From Bromus sterilis (Eukaryota; Streptophyta; Magnoliopsida; Poales; Poaceae): a DNA stretch of 64,000 nt. Shown here piece by piece: positions 1-9,603 of the stretch (the stretch's first letter is position 1; every line of letters starts with the position of its first letter). The stretch is from contig OX465600.1 of NCBI GenBank assembly GCA_950022295.1, forward strand, positions 23,225,282 to 23,289,281. Direction: 5' to 3'. The notes beneath the pieces are model-generated. The model saw nothing but the letters and a program-made list of their open reading frames with translations, had not been told where the DNA came from and did no database searches. A program made the translations under genes and the position numbers.

Positions 1-878
1 CTCTCATGTGTGAGTAATTCCCTGGTGTAGGCAAAGGGGATGGTAGGGATTGGATGAGTTAGATCATGTAATAGTTCAATCAGATTGTTGGGGGCATGTT
101 GCTTATCATCTACTTGGTGTTTATCATCTCTGTTACAACTTGTTGCTCTTAATGCTTGTCACTTTGGGCCCGAGTGCCATGATTTCAGATCTGATCACCC
201 TTTTGTTTCTTGAGTTTGTGGTGTTCTTGATCCTATCTATGAGTTGTATGCACCTATTATAGTCCGGAACCGGCGATCCCAATGGTGACAGCTTGGGACA
301 CCAAAGGGGATGGACTATAATTTGAGGATTCCGTGTATCCATGAATTGTTAATGCTTTGTTTCGGTGCTCTTTGACAGGAGTACCTTAATCTCCCTAAGT
401 TCCTTTTGGTCCCCTTTGTAGCGGGAGGGTAGGAAAAAAGATGTTGTGCAAAGTTCTTATTGCAAGCACGTACAACTACCTTGGGATACATGCCTGATGT
501 TTGATATTTGCCTAGATGATCCTTTGTTTTCTGTGAGCCTTTCCCAAGTTAGAATCTGTTACATGTTCGTTCTCATCCAAGCAGCGCCCAACCATCCATC
601 TCCCTAGCCTACAGTGTTTTCCTTCTGCTGGTTACTAGTTGTTTACCTTTGCTGTTCCACTATCACTATCACCACTATTATCATCACCACTACCACCACC
701 ATATTACAGTTGCTACTAATACCTTTGTGCAAGCAAGTGTTTATTTCAGGTGCGGTTGAATTGACAACTCAATTGTCAAAGCCTGTACGTATTCTTTGTG
801 TCCCCAAGTGTCGAATTGATAAATTGGGTTATCTTGCCCGCGAAGACTATCTCGATCCCCTACAGTTGAGGGTTATCA
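1..878 (+). repeat. G1 5' LTR (partial)
   Basis: Direct repeat of 11949-12812, ending in ...GGGTTATCA just before the primer-binding site. The two copies differ by point changes and a 14-base length difference near 365-378. It contains a splice-donor-like GTGAGT at 10-15 and a pyrimidine-rich acceptor ending at 749, which would define a leader intron. An open frame (614-973) runs through the end of the LTR and the primer-binding site. Confidence 0.93.
10..749 (+). other. Candidate leader intron within G1 5' LTR
   Basis: The donor ATGT|GTGAGTAA lies at 10 and the acceptor TTTATTTCAG|GTGC ends at 749, giving 740 nt. The 3' LTR keeps the same donor (11958) and acceptor (to 12683). Related but diverged Gypsy LTRs in this window have a donor and acceptor in matching places. 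Joining the exons would place an ATG in the frame that is open through U5. This is an inference from splice consensus only. Confidence 0.45.
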
Positions 879-890
879 AGTACTGTTTTC

Positions 891-908
891 TGGCGCCGTT
901 GACGGGGA
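891..908 (+). promoter_or_regulatory. G1 primer-binding site (tRNA-Asp type, one mismatch)
   Basis: TGGCGCCGTTGACGGGGA lies 12 bases after the LTR end. It is complementary to the 3' end of plant tRNA-Asp(GUC), with an A in place of the C seen in the canonical site. It primes minus-strand DNA synthesis. Confidence 0.85.
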
Positions 909-965
909 CCATAGATTTATTTACAGGTCTACTCGAAGTATCCTACCCGCTGCATGTTATCCACT

Positions 966-3483
966 ATGGGTAAGAAAGGAGACCCTAAAGTTCCAATCTT
1001 ACCATCCCGTACGAGACGAGGTACTGCTCTTAGCACTAGTGCTAAACTTGATTCACCTTCGGTTATGAGTCAGTTTGATTCACCTCAGTTACATGCTACT
1101 TCTGCTGAGTCTGGCAATATGTCAGATACTTTTGATGATGCTTCTACTACTTTTGAGACTACAGGTTCACTTGGTTCTTTTATAGAAGAACATATTGCTG
1201 CTGCTGCCCGACTCTCGGGTGTTGAAATTCCTGTTATCCAAACTCCTATTGGGAAAACTCATAACTTTGCTGACCTTAAGGAGAAACTCCTTGAGGATGA
1301 TTATATTACACTTGATGATGATTTTTGCAGGGAACTTAATGAATGTGCTGATTCTGACCCTGCTACTATAAAGAAGTTGCTGGCAAAACACTCCCTGAAG
1401 AAGAAGTTTACTCCTGATTCTACTTTTGCTACGTCTCCTATACGCATCACTGATCCTGATTATGATTTCTTTGTTGACCTTTCACTTATATCCACAGTTG
1501 AAGCTGATCCCTTTTATGGCAGAGAAAATGATGATGCTATCGGGCACCTGACCAAACTCACCGAGTTAGGTGGCTTGTTTACAACAGATGAAAGGATCCG
1601 GAACTTTTATGTGACCAAGCTTCTTCCTTTTTCCTTGAAAGGAGATGCTAGAGCATGGTACGATGCACAACCATGTGGTTCCATTCAGAGTCCTCAATAT
1701 ATGGCTATATCTTTCGTTGATAAGTATTTTCCTGCTCATATGCAACATGCTGCTTTACAAAGAATTTATAACTTTAAACAGTTGCAGGATGAGCATCTCC
1801 CTAAAGCTTGGGGGAGATTTTGCTGTTTGCTAAAGGCTAGACCGGGACATGAAACCCCTAAAAATGAATTACTTGATATATTTTATGTTGGTCTAACCGA
1901 TGGGTCTAAATCCTACCTAGATAGTTGTGCTGGTTGTGCTTTCAGGCAAAGAACACCGGACGATGCGGAAGAATTGATGGGAAAAATTTCCAAAAACCAT
2001 GAAGATTGGTCCGTGCCTGAACCACCTCCACCACCAAAGAAGAGGGGCATGCTAGTCCTAAGCCCGGAAGATATGCAAGAAGCAAAGAAGTCCATAAGAG
2101 AGAAAGGTATTAAAGCTAACGACGTGAAGAATCTACCTCCAATTGAGAAGCTGTGTGAGCCTACCACTCACCCACCTATGGTAGAAGTACACTCTCTTTT
2201 AGATTTCAATGCAAGTGACATCCCTAAAGGTAAACCTCCTGACCAATGTTTAGATGAGCTTGATAATTTTATTATGAAGCAGAATCACTTCAATAAGAAG
2301 ATACAAGGTCAGTTGCATGATAATACTCTTGCTATCAAAAGTTTGCTTGATGTTCTAGGTAGAATAGTTAATGATGTTAAATGTCTTGTGAAGCATTTTC
2401 ATATGGTTCAAACTCAGCTTGAACAAATTTCTAATGTGCAAAAAGATTTGCTTGCTAATAATGCCAAACATGACAATTTACAAGCTTACGGTATAAAGAC
2501 CCGAGGTGGCACACACACCCAGGACCCTCTCTATCCAGAGGGGCATCCAAAGAGGATCGAGCAAGATTCTCAAGTGCAGGAAGAAGAAATTGTTAGCTCC
2601 CCAAAGAAGAAGAAGAAGAAAAAGAAACACAAGGAAGCTGACAATTCCAATGATCCTATAGAAGAAGAAGAACAAGCTGTGGATCCAAACAACATATCTA
2701 CATCCGATGCTGAGACTGAAGACGGTGCTGGACCTGAAAAAGATACTGAAAAGTATGATCCACCCGAGGTTCGTGAAGAAGAAGCACCCGATAAGCGCAA
2801 GAAGTATACTAGAGAAGACTTCCTTTCAAGGAGACACGGGAAGGAACGAGAACCATGGGTACAGAAACCCATGCCTTTCCCAAGCAAGTCCGTCAAATCC
2901 AAAGAAGAAGAGCACTACAACAAGTTTTGTGAGTGGATGAAACCTCTTTTTCTTCAAATTCCTTTGACTGATGCTATTAAATTACCTCCGTACTCAAAAT
3001 ATATGAAAGATATTGTTACTAATAAAAGAAAAGTCCCTAATGAGGCAATATCTACTATGCTTGCTAACTACTCTTTCAGTGGAAAGATTCCTGAGAAGCT
3101 CGGTGATCCAGGTATACCCACCATTCCTTGCTCCATAAAGAATAATTATGTTAGAACTGCCTTATGTGATCTTGGTGCAGGAGTGAGTGTTATGCCCGTC
3201 TCTCTCTAGAAAAGGCTTTGTTTAGAGAAACTAATTCCTACAGATATCTCTCTTTAGATGGCCGACAAGTCCACGGCCGTCCCGATCGGTATTTGTGAGG
3301 ATGTTCCTGTTGAAGTTGCCAATTGCTTAATACTTACTGATTTTGTGGTGCTTGACATGCCCGAGGATGGGAGCATGTCCATTATCCTTGGTAGAACTTT
3401 TCTTAACACCGTAGGTGCCGTTATTGATTGCAATAAAGGGAAGGTTACCTTCAACGTAAATGACAAAGAACACACGGTGTATT
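966..3483 (+). pseudogene. gag: G1 gag-protease polyprotein, 5' part (broken)
   Basis: This Athila-type Gag forms the element's capsid, followed by an aspartic protease. The likely start is ATG 966 (CCACTATGGGTAAG); an in-frame ATG at 954 is also possible. Residues about 170-340 look like a retrotransposon gag domain (FSLKGDARAWYDAQP, FVDKYFPAHM, FKQLQDEHLPKAW). A lysine run and acidic stretch follow at about 550-580. The Athila-type block KLPPYSKYMKDIVTNKRK then leads into the protease motif ALCDLGAGVSVMP, with DLG where retropepsins usually have DTG or DSG. A stop ends the frame at 3209; protease-like sequence resumes in another frame from 3258 (VDFVVLDM-like, then IILGRTFL). It is then split by S1 at 3483. 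No CCHC zinc knuckle was seen. Confidence 0.85.
3479..3483. repeat. Target-site duplication of S1, left copy (gtatt)
   Basis: gtatt precedes the TG of S1 and is repeated at 7411-7415 after its terminal CA. Removing S1 and one copy restores the protease reading frame across the junction. Confidence 0.9.
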
Positions 3484-6400
3484 TGTCGGGATCCGGGGTT
3501 TGCATATGTAATTTCAGTCACAATTCAATCATATGGAGAGCCGAGAGCCATACCCACTTGTCTAAGCAGACAAGGCCAAGTACAAGACACTCTCGGAAAG
3601 CTCGAACGTGAGGGGCATCCCATCCAGGCCCGGATGATCAACTGAGATGGGTCCTCATCGTCCGCTCACAAGTATAAATGATTATGGGTGGTGAAATCCC
3701 ATACTCATAGACAAGTCGCCTCAACCATATTATCGATTGAATCATAACACTTACATAAACAGACTCCAGCCCGATCTCTTAGTCGGGGTCTCGGGCGGGC
3801 TCAATCATATAACAAAGTGTGCCACGTGACAGAGTCACGAGCAATCGCATCGCGATGCCCCAAGCTGCGCACATCTAAGGGCCACTTGGTGTATAAAAGA
3901 CCGCCGACGAGAGCACAACTAAGGTATCGAACCCCACACATGACATGCACAATATAAACATACACGCAACATGCATGCCAAGTGTATAACAGCAGGTAAC
4001 ACAACATGAACTCTACAAACTCATAGCTTTATTGCATCTGCTAAACAGAGAAGATATAGTAGTGTTACAAGCAGAGATCACATCACTGTGATCCAACTTT
4101 ACATCATACAACAACGGAAGCAAATTATGTCTTAGTAAAGACAAGGTTAACAAATGGCTTAAGAAGCCTTTTAAGAAAACACAATGACCCTCCAGAGGGA
4201 CCAGGCTGCTGTCTGGGACTACATTACTTCGTCAATGTCGAGCTTGAGGGGGAGGCCACCTTCAGGGTCAGTGGTCTCGTCTCTAAAACATAGAATAAGC
4301 AAACGTGAGTACAAAGTCGTACTCAGCAAGACTTACGTCAGAACTATACTACTCATGCTCAGGTATCAAGGTAAAGGCAAGTGGGGTTGTAATGCAGAAA
4401 GATTTGACTTGGCTATCCTGTACTACGACTACATAGAGTTGAGATGAGAGGCGCACACGAGTCCATCTAATCTTGATCACCACATCAATACACAACCATG
4501 GATCCTTCCTCGACTTCCCCACGAGGAAGCAACCCAAAGCACTCACACTTATCTTGCGATTTTTAGAGTATCCTTTTGAGTTGTCTAATAATCAAGTAAA
4601 GATCTCCAAGTAGTCCATAACCGCGGACACGGCTATTCAAATAGTTCATTAACCCTGCAGGGGTGTACTTCTTCACATACGTAGCTACCACTTATGGCCT
4701 AGAACTCGTCACCTTCAAGCGGTGTCGACGAGGATAGTACCACGACACTTACCTCACGGCTCCAACTCTAGTCCAACGAATCGCCTATCTGAGTTGTACC
4801 CCAATCGGGAATCCGGCCGGGGTTTCCGTTCAGGACCCAGACGATGTATGGACGGTCTGACAAGCCCACCTCGACGGATGGTGCTACGCTTGCCTAAAAC
4901 CGTGCTACGTTATGAAAGCAAATAGAATAAAGTTAACCCATGCGAATCTTGGACCCTAGTCGGGGTGAGTTAATAGGTCGAGAGGGGTCAATGAGCCCAA
5001 CATGTGGTAGTAATCTGTGTCTTGGATCACAACACAAGAACTCGGGGCCTAGGGCAGTGTAAATGAGACAACCCACTGTGTACTCCTACACAGCCTCTCA
5101 TTGTTCACTTATTTTAGGGTGACTTCATCAACATGTTACCACCTTGTTGCATGTGTTCACTACCATCCCGATACATCACCCAGATGGATCAACTTTATTT
5201 CAAACAACTCTAGCATGGCATATCATATCATGGATGAAGGGCCACATGATGAACACAAACAATCTTGTATCTGCTAGGTTGAGGTTTGCTTAATACTGTG
5301 GTAGCAAAGATAGGTCATGCAAAGGATGGGTTCAACTAACGATAGAACGGTAACATGTGAATCACCTAATCATGCATAAGAGAACAAGAGGGAAACTGGG
5401 TTTTTATAGATATGATCAAAGGGGGTTTGCTTGCCTTATTGTCGAGACTCGGGGGGTGCCACTCTTCGGAGAAACAGGGACTACGTCCGGCGATGGATCT
5501 ATCGAGAAGAAGCAAACACCGAGACAACAAAGTATAAACATCACATTGCAATGCACATTCAAGAATGAAACATGGCATGGTACTGATGTGATCTATGTTC
5601 AATTTGCAACAAGTTTAATTGAAGTTGATTTGAAAAAGGAAATCAAACTCAAACTCCAAATGTTGTTCAATTTAGCCAAAGTTGCATTTGCTAATGTTTG
5701 GATATGGTAAACCATGTTGTCATGTGTATGATATGCCTCTGATGTTCATGTGATAAGGTTGGCATTGCAAAGATTTAATTTGAAATGATTTAAACATTTA
5801 TTTTGAATTATTCCAAATAAGCCATATAGCTAAATGCTACTGGTTCCCCACCATAGATGTGTTTTTCATCTATGAAAGTATGATATTTGTAATCCTTGCA
5901 TTTTTCTGATGATTTTTCATATATAAATTATTTGATTTGGAGTTATGGATTAAAAGTTATTGAATTTCTAATTATTTTCTGGAATTCTGTTAAAAAGAAA
6001 AAGGGTTTATTGCGCAAGGATGACATCAGCATGACGCAGGGGGGGGCTGACCAGTCAACCTGACGCCTGGGACCCACCTGTCATTGTCTCTGGGGTTAAC
6101 CCCGTTTTAATTAAAACTTAACAGGGATTAGGGGGGCTGGGTCCCACCAGTCAGTGAGAGAGAGAGGGATTAGGAGGGGAATTAGCAGGCCGGCCGGCGT
6201 TTAGCCGCCGGTGGCCTCTGGACGTGGCGGCGTCCGCTCCGGATGGCGGCTCTGGCCACGAAACTCGGCGCCGCGAACACCAGGAGAAGCTCCATGGACT
6301 CGCGCGTCACCTAGACAACCTGGACGAGCACGGGGAGGCCAAGGTCGACGGCGGCGACCTCACACGCGACGGCCTGGAGCTTGGTCTACGGCGGGGAGAT

Positions 6401-7410
6401 GTGGCACACGGGGAGGGGCACAGAGAGACGGGGAAGAAGGGGGAGCTCACCCCGAACGTGCTGGCGCAGACAGGAGGGGCGGAGGAGCTGTGGTGGCCTC
6501 GAATTCGACGATGTGCCCACGGCGGCCGGCGGCAAGTCGGAGAAGGGGGCGTCGTCCTCGGGGGCTCGTTGGCTCGATTGAAGGCAGTGCTCGAAGAAGA
6601 CGGCGACGACGGTCACGGAGGACACCTCGGCTTGGCAGCAGGAGGTCGTTGGCCACGGTTGCGCGCACACGGCGGCGACGGCGAGTTTCGGTTCCTCGCG
6701 GGAACGCACGGGAGAGAGGGGGGGAGAGGGTTCCAGAGGGGGGAAAAGGAAGGGAAGAACAGGGGGGCTTCTCCTGGCGAAGAGATGAGGACGGGAAGCC
6801 CCTCGAGCGAGCAGGACGTGGCAGCCGCGGTGGGCATGCGCTCCACGCCTCTGCCAGAAGGCAGAGGTTGAAGACGCCCCTGCCCCTGCCCCTGGCAGGC
6901 TGGGCCGCCTTCTGCTGCGCTTGGGCCAGGTGGGCCGGAGGTAAGAGAGGTGGGTGGCTTCAGCCTTTTTATTCTTTTCTCTTTTATTTTGTTTTTTGTA
7001 TTATTTGTTTTGAATTGAATTAAATATCAATTCATTTTATAAAATTCCATAAACTTTTATATGGACTTAAATGGCATGTTACTAGCCACTCCCAAGTTTT
7101 GGGAATTTTTAGAATTCAAATTATTTGAATCCAATTCAAATAGCATTTAAATTTAATTTCCAAGCCTCTGTTTGAATATTTGAAAAATCCATGAGTGTGG
7201 GTTTGACTCCAAATCATTTTTAAAATGATCATACTCATTTATAGGACTTTTCAAAATTGGTTGGAGGAATTTTGGAAAAACTTTTTATCTGGCCTTTTAT
7301 TTATATTCTTTTTGAGGCTTTTCCAAATCCCCAATTCTTAAACCAAGAATTTAAACATGATGCAATTATTTCTAGTAATAAAAGCACATACCAAAACTAG
7401 GGTTGTGACA
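3484..7410 (-). mobile_element. S1: solo LTR of about 3.9 kb (Sukkula/LARD-like, tentative)
   Basis: The element is bounded by TGTCGGG... and ...TTGTGACA (TG...CA), flanked by a gtatt duplication. Its two ends do not repeat each other and there is no internal coding domain, which fits a solo LTR left by LTR-LTR recombination. It reads TGTCACAACCC on the minus strand, the start typical of some long Triticeae Gypsy LTRs, so I orient it minus. It interrupts the G1 protease. ORFs within it are not conserved protein families. Confidence 0.8.
6180..6950 (-). other. GC-rich block inside solo LTR S1
   Basis: Strongly GC-rich, CpG-rich sequence with long overlapping open frames on both strands (for example 6211-7023 +). 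It is flanked by AT-rich DNA. The frames are low-complexity Arg/Gly/Ala-rich strings with no recognisable domain, so I read this as GC-rich LTR leader sequence, not a gene. The rest of S1 (3484-6180, 6950-7410) shows nothing coding. Confidence 0.5.
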
Positions 7411-7415
7411 GTATT
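7411..7415. repeat. Target-site duplication of S1, right copy (gtatt)
   Basis: Second copy of the 5-base duplication at 3479-3483. Confidence 0.9.
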
Positions 7416-7567
7416 TTCAGAAGAAAATCGACAAAAGGCATGGCCTTAACTCCATTGAGAATATCGAGACCGTGAAGATTGGAGAATGGGATTGTCCACT
7501 ACATGTATACCACAAATACAAAACAATTATGGTGGGGACAATGTCCATTAAAGTGAGAGTGCAATGA
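7416..7567 (+). pseudogene. G1 protease C-terminal tail, separated by S1
   Basis: When S1 and one gtatt are removed, the frame ending at 3483 continues here for about 50 codons (VYFQKKIDKRHGLNSIE at the junction) and stops at TGA 7565-7567. This shows G1's gag-protease ended here without a reverse transcriptase domain, so lack of pol is a property of the element and was not caused by S1. Confidence 0.75.
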
Positions 7568-7779
7568 TCACTTCATAAGAGGCGAGACTTTCTGCGCTAT
7601 ATATCACCGGTGTGTTGGTAAGACTTGATCAACCTTGCTAACTAGCAAGTTTTATATAGGTAAAAGTTGAGCTTGTTATGTTGTCACTTCCTTTAAGTTT
7701 TTATTCTCCTTTCCGTACCAAAGTTTTTGTGTTTAAAGCTTCACCTGTTCTAACTTTTGCCTCAAGATCATGAAAGTTT

Positions 7780-8134
7780 TTGCAGCTTTTTGAACTTTGA
7801 AAAATTCTCTACAGTGAAGTTGCCCAGAAAATTCCAAAAAAATTATATTCAAAGTTTTCAGGTAAAAATCCATCAGGGGCACCTTTGGCTGACCAGGGGG
7901 GCCACCACCAGGCCAGAAGGCCAGGTGGCGCGGCCCAGCTCCTGGCCGCGCCACCCAACCTCCTGGGTGGGTCCCATTCCCCCTGGTGGCATTTCTCCTC
8001 TCACTCTCTCTCCTTCTTCCCAAAAACACGAGTTCTTCCTCTGGTTTCTTCGTTCTTGCTGCTCTTGAGCACGTACCTTTGATCTCTCCATTTAGCCACT
8101 TGTTTGAGCTGATTTTTGGAACAAGTGCTCCCTG
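7780..8134 (+). promoter_or_regulatory. LTR-like promoter segment inside G1, upstream of the orphan ORF
   Basis: This internal stretch is a diverged relative of the U3 promoter region of G1's own LTR (11580-11760). Both have an A-rich block (CAGAAAATTCC... here). Both then have a GC hairpin with 10-base arms and an 8-base loop: 7926-7953 here (perfect arms TGGCGCGGCC / GGCCGCGCCA) and 11686-11713 in the LTR (one arm mismatch). Both continue with CCTCCTGG, GGGTCCCA and CCCCCTGGTG. The LTR's TATA-like CTATTTATTCTCC is replaced here by a pyrimidine-rich patch (7988-8025) like plant Y-patch core promoters. It lies about 330 bases before the orphan ORF. Promoter function is inferred. Confidence 0.55.
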
Positions 8135-8354
8135 GTATGTGACTCCCTCACCCCTCCAATTAGTTTTCTAGTTGGTGGCTTCATTAGTGAGTATTTAGTG
8201 GTTCTTGGTGCTGTTTAGTTAAGCTTAAATGTTTGTGTAGAAATTTATTTTTCAAGTTTTGCTGCTAGTTTGAGCCTTGGTTAAGTAAGTAGAATGTTAT
8301 GCCCAAACTAGTTTTGCTTAAATCTTCGTTTTTGTGAATTGTTAAAAATTTTAG
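8135..8354 (+). other. Candidate 5'-UTR intron before the G1 orphan ORF
   Basis: Donor CCTG|GTATGTGA at 8135 and acceptor AAAAATTTTAG|AA ending at 8354, two bases before ATG 8357. The sequence between is T-rich and has many stops, as expected for a plant intron of about 220 nt. Inferred from consensus only. Confidence 0.45.
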
Positions 8355-8356
8355 AA

Positions 8357-9603
8357 ATGGAGAAACTAGGGAAGTGGCTTGGGAAGAAGAAACCCGAGCG
8401 CTCTAGCCGTGTCACGCGTTCCGCAGCTTCTCCTTCTACCACAAGGGCAAGCTACAATGAAGATATCATACCCGTAGAGATGTTGGACGTGTTACCCGCG
8501 AAGGCCATGGCATTTCCGTGCGATGATTTTATGGAGAATGCCGGCATAAAAGAAGAGTTTTATGCTCTATGTGAGAATGCAGGTTTGACACGGCTTGTTA
8601 CAAGCCGTGTACCACAGTACGAGACACTCACCGCTATTTTTGTTAACAGTTTCAGATTTTATTCTGACAATGATACTGTGGTGTTTCGACTTTATGAAAG
8701 GTTGCTGACCATGCCTATGAGTAAATTTTGTGAAGTTTTAGGTTTGCCAGGCTTGGTCGAGAAGAAGAAGAGGAAAAATATCCCGACTGTTGAAATTAAC
8801 ACCCTCCTCGACTCATTCTGCAACACTGAAGTGAGGCCATCCAACCGGCAGAAGATCTCCAACATTATGTTTCCTCACCTCAGGTATTTCGCCTATTATA
8901 TTGCTAGGGGAGTGTTGGATCGAGACAACACGAGAAATACTTCCATGCCTGATACTGCCATCATGGAAAATGCTCTCTCAGGGAAGCATGAGCACCATGT
9001 GGGTTCTCTTATTGCGAAACGCCTTGCTACTACTAACAGTAGCAAGGGGGACATTTTTGGTGGCGTCTATGGCACACTTCTTTTGCAGTCTCTCCAAGGA
9101 GAACCGCGCCCAGATGATGCTATCTTTCCATTTGTTAGTCTTGACCTGGCTGCCATGAAGAGCAGTTCTTTGTTACTAAGGCCTCTGACCGCTTTACACT
9201 TGATTATATTTTGCGGTTCAAAGATGGTGTGACACGCACTGTCCGTCTACCTGCACCACTTGTGTTTGATTTTTCTCGCAAGAACGGATATCGATTTTCA
9301 GTGGCCGAATTCGATGAGATCACAGGGAGATACCAGTATCACGACCCCACAGAGGGGGCCGAGCCAGATGAGGAGGAACGTGTCGTGTATCCACCCATTC
9401 AGGAGGAGCACGAGGTGTATGCACCAGTCCAGGAGGAGACCGTCGCCTCCTGGGGTGAAGGGTCTTCCTCTGGATGGGGGTCGGGACCTTCCTCCTCCGC
9501 GTGGGAGAATCCCAGGACGTCGGTGTATGCTCCCGACTTCCCCTACGACCCATGGACGCACCAGTACTACCTGGGAGCAGGAGGCTCCTCGGGACCGCAG
9601 TAG
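8357..9603 (+). pseudogene. G1 orphan 3' ORF (Athila ORF / plant transposon-protein-like), one frameshift
   Basis: A third ORF located where Athila elements carry an env-like or orphan ORF. The start is ATG 8357. The N-terminus is basic (KLGKWLGKKKPERSSR). Residues about 90-215 contain FVNSFRFYSD, MSKFCEVLGLPG and FPHLRYFAYYIARGVLD, which line up with the C-terminal domain of the C1 third ORF. The C-terminal part (to 9603) is acidic then Ser/Gly/Trp-rich. A single frameshift near 9160 splits it: the motif FFVTKASDRFTLDY continues in the other frame, giving about 415 residues in all. No transmembrane segment or catalytic motif was seen. Function unknown; similarity to Pfam 'putative plant transposon protein' or ATHILA ORF-1 families is my reading and is unconfirmed. 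Confidence 0.7.

Noticed and set aside
891..908. A tRNA-Asp gene fragment
   Set aside because: Only the 18-base primer-binding complement is present, next to each LTR. No cloverleaf can be drawn.
4184..5710. Small open frames (87-117 codons) within S1 as host genes
   Set aside because: There is no recognisable domain, and they lie within a bounded solo LTR. Short frames of this size are expected by chance.
6211..7023. Long GC-rich open frames (270 and 215 codons) resembling a grass gene
   Set aside because: They are overlapping low-complexity Arg/Gly/Ala strings on both strands with no domain, and lie inside solo LTR S1 bounded by a target-site duplication.
7416..8338. Loss of reverse transcriptase in G1 caused by the S1 insertion
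   Set aside because: The protease frame reads through the repaired S1 site to its own stop, and an LTR-like segment follows. No RT remnant lies on either side.
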